Positions 33,459 through 41,504 of a DNA stretch of 48,842 nt are shown here, one piece after another; the stretch's first letter is position 1; each line of letters begins with the position of its first letter. The notes beneath the pieces are model-generated. The model had not been told where the DNA came from. It did no database searches and saw only the letters and a program-made list of their open reading frames with translations. Origin of the DNA: Candidatus Uhrbacteria bacterium (GTDB taxonomy: Bacteria; Patescibacteriota; Patescibacteriia; UBA9934; GWF2-40-263); contig JABMNY010000026.1 of NCBI GenBank assembly GCA_013204385.1, forward strand, positions 1-48,842, in the 5' to 3' direction. The position numbers and the translations under genes are program-made.

Positions 33459-34403
33459 TTATTCTTGTGGTGAAATTTCTACAGGGACTTCCGTGATCTC
33501 TGCTGACACTTCAATTGGCACGGCGATCTGTTGTTCGAACTCAAAGTCTTTTAAGACTTGAAAGGCTCGTCGATACAACCCCTCTGAACGAAGCGCTTCT
33601 ACGACATCTAATGTCTCAGATGCTACTTCACCAAACTGTGCTTCAATGGAAGTAATCTTTTGTGCTAAAGAGGTATCAAGCTCATGTGCGCTCTCTTCAT
33701 CTTGTTCAACTTCATGCGCTGTGATGATGACCTCGACAACCTGATCCTTTGTTTCTTCTAAAAGGTCTTCTACGTCTCCACGAACATCGTCTGGAAGCGC
33801 TGAGCTTGAAGAAGCAACGGTTGATGAATAGGCTTCAACTTTTCGTCCAACTGCTTTTGCAAATTCTTGTTGAGATGCTGTTGAATCTTCTACTTGAAGT
33901 TCATCTTTGATGTTCTCAACCTCTGTCTTGAAACGATTAGCCGCAAGCTGAACTGTTTCCGGATGTGTGTCATTTAATAAGACAGCAAGCTGAACCATTT
34001 CTTCAAGACGTCGTCCCGCAAACTCCACACGAAGATTGGCACGCTGATCATCTCCCACAGCTAATGTGATTTGAGCTCTTTCCATTGCAAGTTTCACTGG
34101 ATAGAGTTTCTCACCTGGAATCGCGTTCACAGAAGCATTTGCTACAGACACCCAACCCATAATTGCAAAAACGAAAACAGCCATTGCTGCTGACAATGGT
34201 CGTAAAAGATTGTGGGTCAGATCATGAAGATAAAACTCGACATAATCACGCCACACATAAGGGGATGTTTTTTCCGGAATCTCGAATCCATTTCGGAGCA
34301 ACGCTTTTTCATGGATCGAGGATGTATCTAAATCCGCCCCAAAAGAAGACTCATGCTTGAGCTCTTTGAGTGCGTTGATAATTTGTTGATCTAGATGATC
34401 CAT
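33459..34403 (-). CDS. DUF5667-type membrane protein, putative anti-sigma factor
   Basis: A 314-residue protein. A cytoplasmic N-terminal part of about 65 residues is followed by a transmembrane helix (about 68-90) and an outside helical region containing NAIPGEKLYPVKLAMERAQI…RANLRVEFAGRRLEEM, the DUF5667 signature. Long Glu/Gln-rich helices follow, probably coiled coils (about 150-300). It starts 8 bases after the stop of the ECF sigma gene, the usual arrangement for a sigma/anti-sigma pair. A role in holding the sigma factor at the membrane until an outside signal arrives is inferred from this context. Confidence 0.82.
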   Translation of the reverse strand: MDHLDQQIINALKELKHESSFGADLDTSSIHEKALLRNGFEIPEKTSPYVWRDYVEFYLHDLTHNLLRPLSAAMAVFVFAIMGWVSVANASVNAIPGEKLYPVKLAMERAQITLAVGDDQRANLRVEFAGRRLEEMVQLAVLLNDTHPETVQLAANRFKTEVENIKDELQVEDSTASQQEFAKAVGRKVEAYSSTVASSSSALPDDVRGDVEDLLEETKDQVVEVIITAHEVEQDEESAHELDTSLAQKITSIEAQFGEVASETLDVVEALRSEGLYRRAFQVLKDFEFEQQIAVPIEVSAEITEVPVEISPQE

Positions 34404-34411
34404 ATAGCAGA

Positions 34412-34987
34412 TTATGTCTTCTCTATCAGTGCTCGTACTTTTTTTAAGGCTCTGTGGATAAGCACAGATGTTGCGTTCTCTGTCTTGCCAAGATACTTGG
34501 CAATTTCTTTAACAGAATATCCTTCGACGAATCTCAGAAGTAACGCCTCTCGATCATCTTCATTTTCTAGCGCTTTGATTCCTTGTGCCACCAATCCTGC
34601 ATCAATTCCTTTTTCTGTGTGCTCACCAGAGAATTTTGATTCAAGATGGATCCCACCTTCTCCTTCTTCAGAAACAGCCACCTCTTCTTTTCCTTCACGT
34701 TGACGATAGAACTCTGCCACGATCCCACGAGCGATCGTATAAGAGAGACCAGAGAAGTGTTGGACGGGTGTTTGTATCGAGTACTCCCAAAGCCGAAGCA
34801 TCAGGGTGGAATATGCATCCTCCACATCTGCATGCGTCGGAAGCTTCCGATACAGAAACTTCTGCAGACCAGGTGCATAGATCCCTAGGATCGAAGCAAA
34901 CGCATGCTCGTCCTTAAAGACCCGTATTCTGAACAGAAGGAATTTTTCTTTGCTGTCTGTCACATGAGTAGTCATTAAAAAAGCCAT
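34412..34987 (-). CDS. ECF-type RNA polymerase sigma factor
   Basis: A 191-residue sigma-70 family protein. Region 2 is in FASILGIYAPGLQKFLYRKLPTHADVEDAYSTLMLRLWEY (about 25-70), region 2.4 includes GLSYTIARGIVAEFYRQ, and region 4 is an HTH in DREALLLRFVEGYSVKEIAKYLGKTENATSVLIHRALKKVR (about 143-184). No region 3 is present, as expected for ECF sigmas. The start at 34987 is preferred; an ATG at 34975 is possible. AGGAGGAGG lies about 14 bases upstream. It has its own promoter, divergent from the small HTH gene. It may drive the surface-protein genes next to it. Confidence 0.9.
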   Translation of the reverse strand: MAFLMTTHVTDSKEKFLLFRIRVFKDEHAFASILGIYAPGLQKFLYRKLPTHADVEDAYSTLMLRLWEYSIQTPVQHFSGLSYTIARGIVAEFYRQREGKEEVAVSEEGEGGIHLESKFSGEHTEKGIDAGLVAQGIKALENEDDREALLLRFVEGYSVKEIAKYLGKTENATSVLIHRALKKVRALIEKT

Positions 34988-35030
34988 TATCTTACAAATT
35001 TCCTCCTCCTGATGTGCCTACAATATGAGA

Positions 35031-35059
35031 AAAATAGCTTAAATTAGGAAATATATCAA
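35031..35059 (-). promoter_or_regulatory. Promoter of the sigma/anti-sigma operon
   Basis: Minus strand TTGATA (35059-35054), 17-base spacer, TATTTT (35036-35031), with a leader of about 40 bases containing AGGAGGAGG. Confidence 0.5.
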
Positions 35060-35067
35060 GGTATAGG

Positions 35068-35096
35068 TTGACCCAGTTCTTTTTTTTGGCTACACT
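35068..35096 (+). promoter_or_regulatory. Promoter of the HTH gene
   Basis: TTGACC (35068-35073), 17-base spacer, TACACT (35091-35096) preceded by GGC, the same -10 context as rpmB. It lies next to, and back to back with, the sigma factor promoter. Confidence 0.65.
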
Positions 35097-35128
35097 AGTA
35101 TTGACAAACAAGGTTATCAACACCCTAT

Positions 35129-35407
35129 ATGAAACCAGTAATTCGACTTTCTGTCTCAGAAGCTGCCAAAATGTTTGGGATTAGCCAACGCACAGTCAGA
35201 CGCGCAATCCAGAACAATGAAGTAACTTATGTGGTTGTACAAGGTCGGTATAAGCTCAACTTTGAATCTATTTTGAGATGGTCTCAGCGCACAACGACTG
35301 TCAAAAACAAACGGGACAATCAAGGAATAGGTCAGTATGTAGACAAGTGGAAGATCAGCGCCAAACTCTACTCTCCTAATCCAAAGTCGCTCGACAAAGA
35401 AGCCTAA
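35129..35407 (+). CDS. Small helix-turn-helix DNA-binding protein (excisionase/MerR-like)
   Basis: A 92-residue protein with an N-terminal winged-HTH of the HTH_17/excisionase type: RLSVSEAAKMFGISQRTVRRAIQNNEVTYVVVQGRYKLNFESILRW. The C-terminal 35 residues are basic and without motif. Its promoter is back to back with that of the ECF sigma operon, so it could regulate that operon or itself. There is no integrase or phage gene nearby, so it is more likely a regulator than a true excisionase. Confidence 0.8.
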   Translation: MKPVIRLSVSEAAKMFGISQRTVRRAIQNNEVTYVVVQGRYKLNFESILRWSQRTTTVKNKRDNQGIGQYVDKWKISAKLYSPNPKSLDKEA

Positions 35408-35497
35408 CCTCCTTCCCTGTTTATGTTTGAGAAAAAGATTGTTACCCCCACCTCTCATCACCCTTACTTCTTCCATCTACTAGGAATAGGGATCCTG

Positions 35498-36319
35498 ATG
35501 CTAAACAAGATCCGATACGCTGTTCGTGGCTACCAGGAACCTCGTCCATTTTCTGTAGCTGACGTACAACAAGCTCTCACGTATGATCGAGAGGTTGTTA
35601 GAAACTGGCTCGATGCACTGCATGATTATACTCGTGAAACGGCTCAAGGAAAAGTCGTGCTCGAGCTTGGTCCAGGAGCTGATCTTGGACCAGCATTATT
35701 TCTTCTTGCACAAGGTGCGAAGCAGTACATCACCATCGATGCAAACCGACTCATCGATCAAACTTCCCCAACCTTCTACGAGACACTTTTACACTCTGTA
35801 AAAAATGGCACACAACTCAAAACGGAATTAGAGAAGACGCTCGCAGGAAATGGAGATCGAATCAAATATATTGTTGACCCATCGTTCAATCTTGCATCCA
35901 TCAAAACATCGGGAGTGGATCTTGTTGTGAGTCAAGCAGCATTCGAACATTTCTCTGACATCAAGCAGACTCTCACACAACTTGGTTCCATCGTGAAACC
36001 AGGCGGAGTCCTGATTGCAGAAGTTGATCTCATGACACACACTGGGGCTATTCGTTCTCGAGACCCGCTCAACATCTACCGCTTTTCAAATTTGCTTTAT
36101 CGGTTGATGCATTACTCAGGTATCCCCAATAGACAACGACCTGAAGCCTACAAACAAGTCCTTGAAGCCAATGACTGGTACAATGTAGAAGTTATTCCAT
36201 TGCAAACACTTCCACGCTCATACGTGGACAAGATACAGCCTGGACTCGCGCATGCATTCCAAGGATTAGACGCACAGATGCATATCCTTTCATTCCTTCT
36301 GCGGGCCACCAAGCGGTAA
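35498..36319 (+). CDS. Class I SAM-dependent methyltransferase
   Basis: 273 residues from ATG 35498, chosen because AGGGA lies five bases upstream; an ATG at 35423 lacks a binding site. The SAM-binding motif I is VVLELGPGADLGPALFLLAQGA (about 50-71), followed by an acidic strand end YITIDANRL. The post-I region is VDLVVSQAAFEHFSDI, and KPGGVLIAEVD is motif III. No substrate-specific domain is seen; small-molecule or sugar methylation is plausible given the surroundings. Its TAA stop overlaps the ATG of the next gene (TAATG), so the two are coupled. Confidence 0.85.
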   Translation: MLNKIRYAVRGYQEPRPFSVADVQQALTYDREVVRNWLDALHDYTRETAQGKVVLELGPGADLGPALFLLAQGAKQYITIDANRLIDQTSPTFYETLLHSVKNGTQLKTELEKTLAGNGDRIKYIVDPSFNLASIKTSGVDLVVSQAAFEHFSDIKQTLTQLGSIVKPGGVLIAEVDLMTHTGAIRSRDPLNIYRFSNLLYRLMHYSGIPNRQRPEAYKQVLEANDWYNVEVIPLQTLPRSYVDKIQPGLAHAFQGLDAQMHILSFLLRATKR

Positions 36320-38358
36320 TGTCATTTATGGTTCGATACACCCTCTCTGTCTGTTGTCTTTCTTTCCTGATTTTTTTAGGATCTGCTTTTGGAGTTCATG
36401 CGGAATCCTCCTCAAAGAACTACGTGAGAACTGCCAGCATCTACCTACAAGGAGGAGCTACGCTTGATGCACACACACAAGAACTCTCTGCGTTTGATCT
36501 GATTGTCATCCCTGTGGAAGTCCAAGTGTGGAACAAATCTTTTTTCACCACGATTCGCAATCTCAACCCAGACATCATTATTCTTCCCTATGTCGCAACC
36601 GTGAGTTGGAATGATGCATATTGGGTCGATTCCCTTCATCAGTCCATGTACTCCGACATTGAATCTGATTGGTGGCTAAAGGATGGAAATGGAAATCAAG
36701 TATCCGTCTGGACAAACACGCGTGCACTCAATCTCAACTCTGACTGGGTTCCTTATCTCGCCCAACATGTAAAGGATGTTGTCCTTGCTTCTGGGTACTG
36801 GGATGGTGTGTACTTCGACGAGGTTCAGGACTCCATCAGTTGGGTTGGTTCAACCGATGTAAACCAAGATGGTCAGACAGATACAGCATCACAGGCCGAC
36901 ACACTCTGGGCAGAGAACTACAAAGAACTTTTTCAGTCGACCCGAGAACTCATCGGAGACGATTTTATTATCATGACAAACGGAAGTTCAAACTCTGATT
37001 TCTTTCCCTATGTAAACGGACGCATGTTTGAAACCTTCCCTTCCTCTCACAACACTCTTTCTGAATGGGAGAATATGACAGGTGAATATGAGACCGTTGA
37101 ACAAGGAGTCGCGTACGAGCCCTACAACATGATTAACGTCAACACAGATAACACTGGTGGAATAGGAACAGAAAAGGATTACCAGGCGGTGCGTTTTGGC
37201 CTTACAACAACGTTACTTGGAGATGGATACTTTTCTTATGATGAAAGTACCTATAACCATTCTGTTTTATGGACATACGATGAATTTGGAGTCTATTTGG
37301 GTGCGCCAAAAACAACACGTCAAAATGTCTTCAACCCACAACAGACCTCTCTTGATCAAGGAGTGTGGTTGAGAGAATTCGAAGAAGGAAAAGTGATTGT
37401 GAATGCAACCACCACCACACAAACCATTCGTCTCGATGGAGAATTTGAAAAACTCCATGGCATTCAAGATGTATCTGTGAATAATGGTCGAATCGTGACT
37501 GAAGTCACGATTGCCCCACAAGATGGTGTGATTTTGCTACGTCCCATAGAAGAAATACTGGGAGCTACCTATATCAATGGAGCATTTGCCCGCATTTACG
37601 ACTTTGACGGAAACACAAAACGCACAGGGTTCTTTGCGTACGACAATTCTCAACGTGGTGGCTCGCAAGTCATCCATTTTGATACCAATGGTGATGGAGC
37701 ATATGAAACTATCAGTGCAGACGATACGTATGTCACGATTTATAACAGTGATAGCTCACTTCACGTGAAGTTTGCTCCGTATACAGAAACCTATTCAAGA
37801 GGAATCAACATCTCTGTGGGCGACATTGAAGATGATGGTTCTATCGAGATCGTAACTGGAACTGAAAACGGAGGAGGTCCGCAAGTACGCGTTTTTAACG
37901 CGGACGGGGTTTTGATCAACCCTGGATTCTTCGCCTATGCCGATTCGTTTCGTGGAGGGGTCAATGTTGCGATCGGGGACCTAAATGGAGACAATGTCAA
38001 AGAAATTATCTGCGGAGCGGGATATAACGGAGGACCACATGTGAGGGTCTTCAAAAAAGACGGAACACTCATCAATCCCGGATTCTTTGCCTATGACACC
38101 GCGTTCCGTGGTGGAGTAAACGTGGCAGTTGGCGATGTGGACGGAGATGGCATCGACGATATCGTCACAGGTCCAGGTCTCGGAGGCTCCCCTCTTGCGC
38201 GTGTGTATGATCGTGATGGAATCCTCAAAAATGAATTCTATCTTTTTGAAGCGTCCTTACATGATGGACTCGAGGTTGTGGCCTCTGATATTGACGGAGA
38301 TGGGATTGCGGAGATCATTGGTCTTACGGCTGACGTATTTACCTTAAGTTCAAATTAA
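36319..38358 (+). CDS. Secreted glycosidase-like protein (GHL15-type TIM barrel) with FG-GAP repeats
   Basis: 679 residues with a signal peptide (about 1-28). Residues 40-380 look like a TIM barrel of the putative glycosyl hydrolase family GHL15. LIVIPVEVQVW and IIILPYVATVSWNDAYW strands lead to GYWDGVYFDEVQDS near residue 165, whose acidic residues would be catalytic, and then IIMTNGSS. The C-terminal half (about 420-675) has five FG-GAP-like repeats (GDIEDDGSIEIVTG, GDLNGDNVKEIICG, GDVDGDGIDDIVTG) with GGGPQVRVF strands, the same type as in the two subtilases. It is translationally coupled to the methyltransferase. Enzyme activity is inferred only; substrate is unknown. Confidence 0.82.
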   Translation: MSFMVRYTLSVCCLSFLIFLGSAFGVHAESSSKNYVRTASIYLQGGATLDAHTQELSAFDLIVIPVEVQVWNKSFFTTIRNLNPDIIILPYVATVSWNDAYWVDSLHQSMYSDIESDWWLKDGNGNQVSVWTNTRALNLNSDWVPYLAQHVKDVVLASGYWDGVYFDEVQDSISWVGSTDVNQDGQTDTASQADTLWAENYKELFQSTRELIGDDFIIMTNGSSNSDFFPYVNGRMFETFPSSHNTLSEWENMTGEYETVEQGVAYEPYNMINVNTDNTGGIGTEKDYQAVRFGLTTTLLGDGYFSYDESTYNHSVLWTYDEFGVYLGAPKTTRQNVFNPQQTSLDQGVWLREFEEGKVIVNATTTTQTIRLDGEFEKLHGIQDVSVNNGRIVTEVTIAPQDGVILLRPIEEILGATYINGAFARIYDFDGNTKRTGFFAYDNSQRGGSQVIHFDTNGDGAYETISADDTYVTIYNSDSSLHVKFAPYTETYSRGINISVGDIEDDGSIEIVTGTENGGGPQVRVFNADGVLINPGFFAYADSFRGGVNVAIGDLNGDNVKEIICGAGYNGGPHVRVFKKDGTLINPGFFAYDTAFRGGVNVAVGDVDGDGIDDIVTGPGLGGSPLARVYDRDGILKNEFYLFEASLHDGLEVVASDIDGDGIAEIIGLTADVFTLSSN

Positions 38359-38373
38359 GGATACGATAATGTT

Positions 38374-40206
38374 ATGGAACTCAAAAACGAATTTCAAAAA
38401 GCCATCGCCTGTGACAGTGTTGGAAAACCACACTCAATTCTTGGGAGAGCGGTTTGTTTAACAGCCCATCCGGGAAAGATGGCAATTTTGCCGTTTAGAA
38501 AATGGTTTAATAAACGCTATAAGGGGACGTATAAATTCGCTCGATTGATCTTCTCGTTTGACCTTCTCTTGATTGGAGCCGTTATCGGACTGGGCATAAC
38601 AGCCCTCCTTCTTGGATTCACTCAGATCGTCTCTTTTGAAGATCGTATTACGTTTGAAGCAACGGTCGCTCCTCGTGAAATCGTAAGCGGAGCTCCTTCT
38701 ACACTCATCATTCGCTATACGAATGAAACAGATGAGGAGCTTCGGAACACACAACTCACCCTCAGCTATCCAGACGATTTTCTTCTTCAAGAACTTTCCT
38801 TTGAGCACATTGAAGCAGAAAACGGCACGATTAATCTTGGAACCCTTCCTGTGGGGGGATCTGGGACTGTGCACGTACGAGGAGTCATGTTTGGGGATGT
38901 CGGTGGTGAACAGACCTTCACAAGCACTATGACATTTGTTCATGGGGAGGATCGTGATATTGCAGGAAAGAAAACAAGTCTACACGTATTTTCACCAAGC
39001 TCTTCCACACTCTCGCTCACACTCACTCTCCCAGAACGGCTTATTGCGTTTCAAGAAGTTGAGGGAACAATCACGTACAAGAACATAGGAGAGATCGACT
39101 TCCCTACTATTAGCATCGAACCAGAGTGGCCAGAGGGGTTCACGTATATATCATCTCCTTCCGCATTCACAGATGGTGTTTTCGAACTACCCGCAATTGA
39201 AGGAGGATCCTCTGGCGAGTTTTCATTCATTGGATATCTTGGTGATGTGGGGGAAGAAGTTACATTTATCTTCCATCCATCATTCACCTTTGGGGCAAAT
39301 CGCTATCGTCAAGAAACACTCACCCATGACGCCACGGTTATTCCTCCACAAATACAGGTAAATCATAGTGTTGATAAATCCACACTCCGAGCAGGATCGA
39401 CTGCTCTCTACACCCTTCATTATGAAAATGTGGGAGAATTTGCCGTCACGAATCTTGTTCTTGGCATTGAATCTGAAAGTCCATTTTTCTTAAAAGATGT
39501 ATATACATCAGAATCAATTCCATCTATCGCTCCAGGAGCCTCAGCAGACGTTCAGATTCGCGTACCACTTCGTGCATCTATCTTGCAAAGCGAAACATCT
39601 GTCTGGGAAGGACTTGATGTTTCAACAAGAGTCATCGCAACCTACACACTCGGAGATGGTTCGGGGCAACGTGTAATCTCAAAAGGCACATCAATCAGCT
39701 CTCCCATCACCACTCCTGTTGTCTTTGAATCCTTTGGACGCTATGCCACAGCAAGTGGAGATCAATTAGGAAGAGGTCCTCTTCCTCCACGTGTCGGCAT
39801 GGAAACAAAGTACTGGATTTTTTGGCATATGGACGGAACAATCAACACCCTCCAAAATGTTCGCATTGAAGGAACGCTTGGTTCAGGAGTTGAATTCACT
39901 GGCAATCAGTCTTCCTCACAAAATGGAGGAGTAAGCTATGACGCAGCCTCACGCACAATCATTTGGACATCAGACTCCATCGAACCAAGCCTTTCTCCAA
40001 CCAGTAAAATTATTGGTATTGGTTTTGAGCTTGGACTCACACCAACTGATTCAATGATCGATACTATTCCTTTGCTTTTATACGATATCCGCCTCACAGC
40101 AACCGATGCACACACAGGAATGTATATCAGTCGATCAGGACTTACGGTCACAACAAACCTTCCTCAAGATCTCATGGCTTCTGAGAAGGCACTGGTTGAG
40201 AACTAG
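38374..40206 (+). CDS. Membrane-anchored protein with DUF11/CARDB-like repeats
   Basis: A 610-residue protein. A basic cytoplasmic segment of about 60 residues (including PFRKWFNKRYKGTYKF) precedes one transmembrane helix (about 62-86). The outside part has repeated Ig-like beta domains of about 120 residues: 'IVSGAPSTLIIRYTNETDEEL', 'RLIAFQEVEGTITYKNIGEI' and 'TLRAGSTALYTLHYENVGEF' are equivalent strands, as in DUF11/CARDB repeats. It is probably a cell-envelope stalk or surface protein. It lies 15 bases after the glycosidase-like gene and ends before a terminator, so it is the last gene of this operon. Confidence 0.8.
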   Translation: MELKNEFQKAIACDSVGKPHSILGRAVCLTAHPGKMAILPFRKWFNKRYKGTYKFARLIFSFDLLLIGAVIGLGITALLLGFTQIVSFEDRITFEATVAPREIVSGAPSTLIIRYTNETDEELRNTQLTLSYPDDFLLQELSFEHIEAENGTINLGTLPVGGSGTVHVRGVMFGDVGGEQTFTSTMTFVHGEDRDIAGKKTSLHVFSPSSSTLSLTLTLPERLIAFQEVEGTITYKNIGEIDFPTISIEPEWPEGFTYISSPSAFTDGVFELPAIEGGSSGEFSFIGYLGDVGEEVTFIFHPSFTFGANRYRQETLTHDATVIPPQIQVNHSVDKSTLRAGSTALYTLHYENVGEFAVTNLVLGIESESPFFLKDVYTSESIPSIAPGASADVQIRVPLRASILQSETSVWEGLDVSTRVIATYTLGDGSGQRVISKGTSISSPITTPVVFESFGRYATASGDQLGRGPLPPRVGMETKYWIFWHMDGTINTLQNVRIEGTLGSGVEFTGNQSSSQNGGVSYDAASRTIIWTSDSIEPSLSPTSKIIGIGFELGLTPTDSMIDTIPLLLYDIRLTATDAHTGMYISRSGLTVTTNLPQDLMASEKALVEN

Positions 40207-40241
40207 CTGTTTATAAGGGAAAAGGCGACAATCCACAGGGG

Positions 40242-40268
40242 TGGGCATTGACAAAATGCCCATTTTTT
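40242..40268 (+). terminator. Terminator with the next promoter inside it
   Basis: Perfect 8-bp stem TGGGCATT / AATGCCCA (40242-40249 with 40255-40262), 5-base loop, then six T. The -35 box TTGACA of the following gene spans the end of the left arm and the loop. Confidence 0.88.
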
Positions 40269-40276
40269 GATATCCT
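40248..40276 (+). promoter_or_regulatory. Promoter of the 40288 glycosyltransferase gene
   Basis: TTGACA (40248-40253), exact 17-base spacer, TATCCT (40271-40276), 11 bases before the ATG at 40288. The leader is therefore about 4-5 bases. Confidence 0.75.
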
Positions 40277-40287
40277 TCTGCGTCAAT

Positions 40288-41442
40288 ATGAAAATAGCAA
40301 TGATCGGACAGAAAGGAATTCCTGCTCGCTCTGGGGGCATTGAACGGCACGTAGAAGAGCTCTCAGCCGAACTCGCATCACGTGGACATGAAGTCCTCGT
40401 ATTTTGTCGTTCTTGGTATACCTGGCCCATTCGACCCCATCGTGGAGTGACCTGTATCAAAACAAGGTCCATTCACTCAAAGCATCTGGATGCTATTACA
40501 CATACCCTCACAGCAACCATTCGAGCTGCACGTGAGAAAGTGGACGTATTTCATTTTCATGGGGTCGGGCCAGCACTTCTTTCCTGGCTCCCAAAACTCC
40601 TTCGCCCATCTGCCAAAGTCGTTGTGACGTTTCACTGTATCGATCGTCATCACAAAAAATGGAACCTCCTTGCTCGAACCATGCTCTATATTGGGGAGCG
40701 ACTTGCTTGTTCTATTCCTGACGCGACGATTACTGTTTCAAAAACATTGGAAACCTACTGTCGTCTCTCCTACGGAGTCACCACAAAATATATTCCAAAT
40801 GGAACTCAGATCCCTCTCGAAGATTCAGACAAAGGACTCTTAGAACCATTTGAACTGCATTCTGGAAAATATCTCCTCATGTGCGCACGACTTGTCCGCC
40901 ATAAAGGAGCTCATACGCTTATTCAAGCGTGGAGAAAATTAAAAACAACGCATCCTGAAGTTGTTGGGGATATGAAACTTGCAATCGTAGGTGGAAGTGC
41001 ATTTACCGATGCGTATGTAAGCGAACTTCATCGTCTCGCAAAAAATGAGCCCTCTATTGTTTTGACAGGAAATCAATCGGGCGAAACACTTCATAGCCTA
41101 TTCTCAAACGCTTACGCTGCTGTGCATCCCTCTGAATCAGAAGGATTGCCAATCGCCGTTCTGGAAGAAATGGGATATGGAAAATGTGTACTCTCATCAG
41201 ATATTCCAGAAAACCTGGAACTCACTCAGGATCACGGTCTTACATTTACAACAGGATCTGTCACAGACCTTGCAGACAAAATCAAAATGATGATTGAAAG
41301 CCCAGACCTCGTAAAAGCTGTTGGAGCAGAGGCACGAACACATATCGCCAAATACTATGATTGGAAAGATATTGCCGAGACAACTGACTACCTCTACGAA
41401 CTTCTCTGGCTAGAACCCGAACTCACAAAACAAATTACCTAA
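40288..41442 (+). CDS. GT4 family glycosyltransferase (DUF1972-like N-terminus)
   Basis: 384 residues from ATG 40288; the in-frame ATG at 40267 lies upstream of the predicted transcription start. The N-terminal KIAMIGQKGIPARSGGIERHVEEL is typical of the DUF1972/rhamnosyltransferase-like GT4 group. The C-terminal donor domain has LLMCARLVRHKGAHTLIQAW, the IVGG loop, and HPSESEGLPIAVLEEMGYGKCVLSS with the E-x7-E motif. It acts in the cytoplasm on a lipid-linked glycan; the donor is not known. It is transcribed alone. Its TAA stop is the start of an 11-bp hairpin. Confidence 0.92.
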   Translation: MKIAMIGQKGIPARSGGIERHVEELSAELASRGHEVLVFCRSWYTWPIRPHRGVTCIKTRSIHSKHLDAITHTLTATIRAAREKVDVFHFHGVGPALLSWLPKLLRPSAKVVVTFHCIDRHHKKWNLLARTMLYIGERLACSIPDATITVSKTLETYCRLSYGVTTKYIPNGTQIPLEDSDKGLLEPFELHSGKYLLMCARLVRHKGAHTLIQAWRKLKTTHPEVVGDMKLAIVGGSAFTDAYVSELHRLAKNEPSIVLTGNQSGETLHSLFSNAYAAVHPSESEGLPIAVLEEMGYGKCVLSSDIPENLELTQDHGLTFTTGSVTDLADKIKMMIESPDLVKAVGAEARTHIAKYYDWKDIAETTDYLYELLWLEPELTKQIT

Positions 41443-41473
41443 CCAGGTCGGCGGCTCAGCCCCCGACCTGGTT
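41441..41473 (+). other. Strong hairpin without T tract
   Basis: Perfect 11-bp stem AACCAGGTCGG / CCGACCTGGTT, with an inner GGC/GCC pair in the loop, starting within the stop codon of the GT4 gene and followed by a second, true terminator. It may protect the 3' end of the mRNA. Confidence 0.6.
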
Positions 41474-41474
41474 A

Positions 41475-41504
41475 CAAAAAACCGACCTTAGGGTCGGTTT
41501 TTTG
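41475..41504. terminator. Bidirectional terminator
   Basis: Stem AAAAAACCGACC / GGTCGGTTTTTT with a 4-base loop. The TAA stop of the convergent minus-strand GT4 gene (41488-41490) lies in the loop, the same arrangement as at hflX. Confidence 0.92.

Noticed and set aside
35114-35122. TTATCAACA resembling a DnaA box
   Set aside because: A single copy with one mismatch, no cluster and no dnaA or dnaN nearby; it lies in the leader of the HTH gene.
35101-35128. A second TTGACA before the HTH gene as an extra promoter
   Set aside because: At normal spacing the -10 would fall on the start codon; the TTGACC-N17-TACACT pair upstream fits better.
35129-35407. Excisionase as a sign of an integrated phage or plasmid
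   Set aside because: No integrase, attachment-site repeat or phage gene lies near. This HTH type is also common in ordinary regulators.
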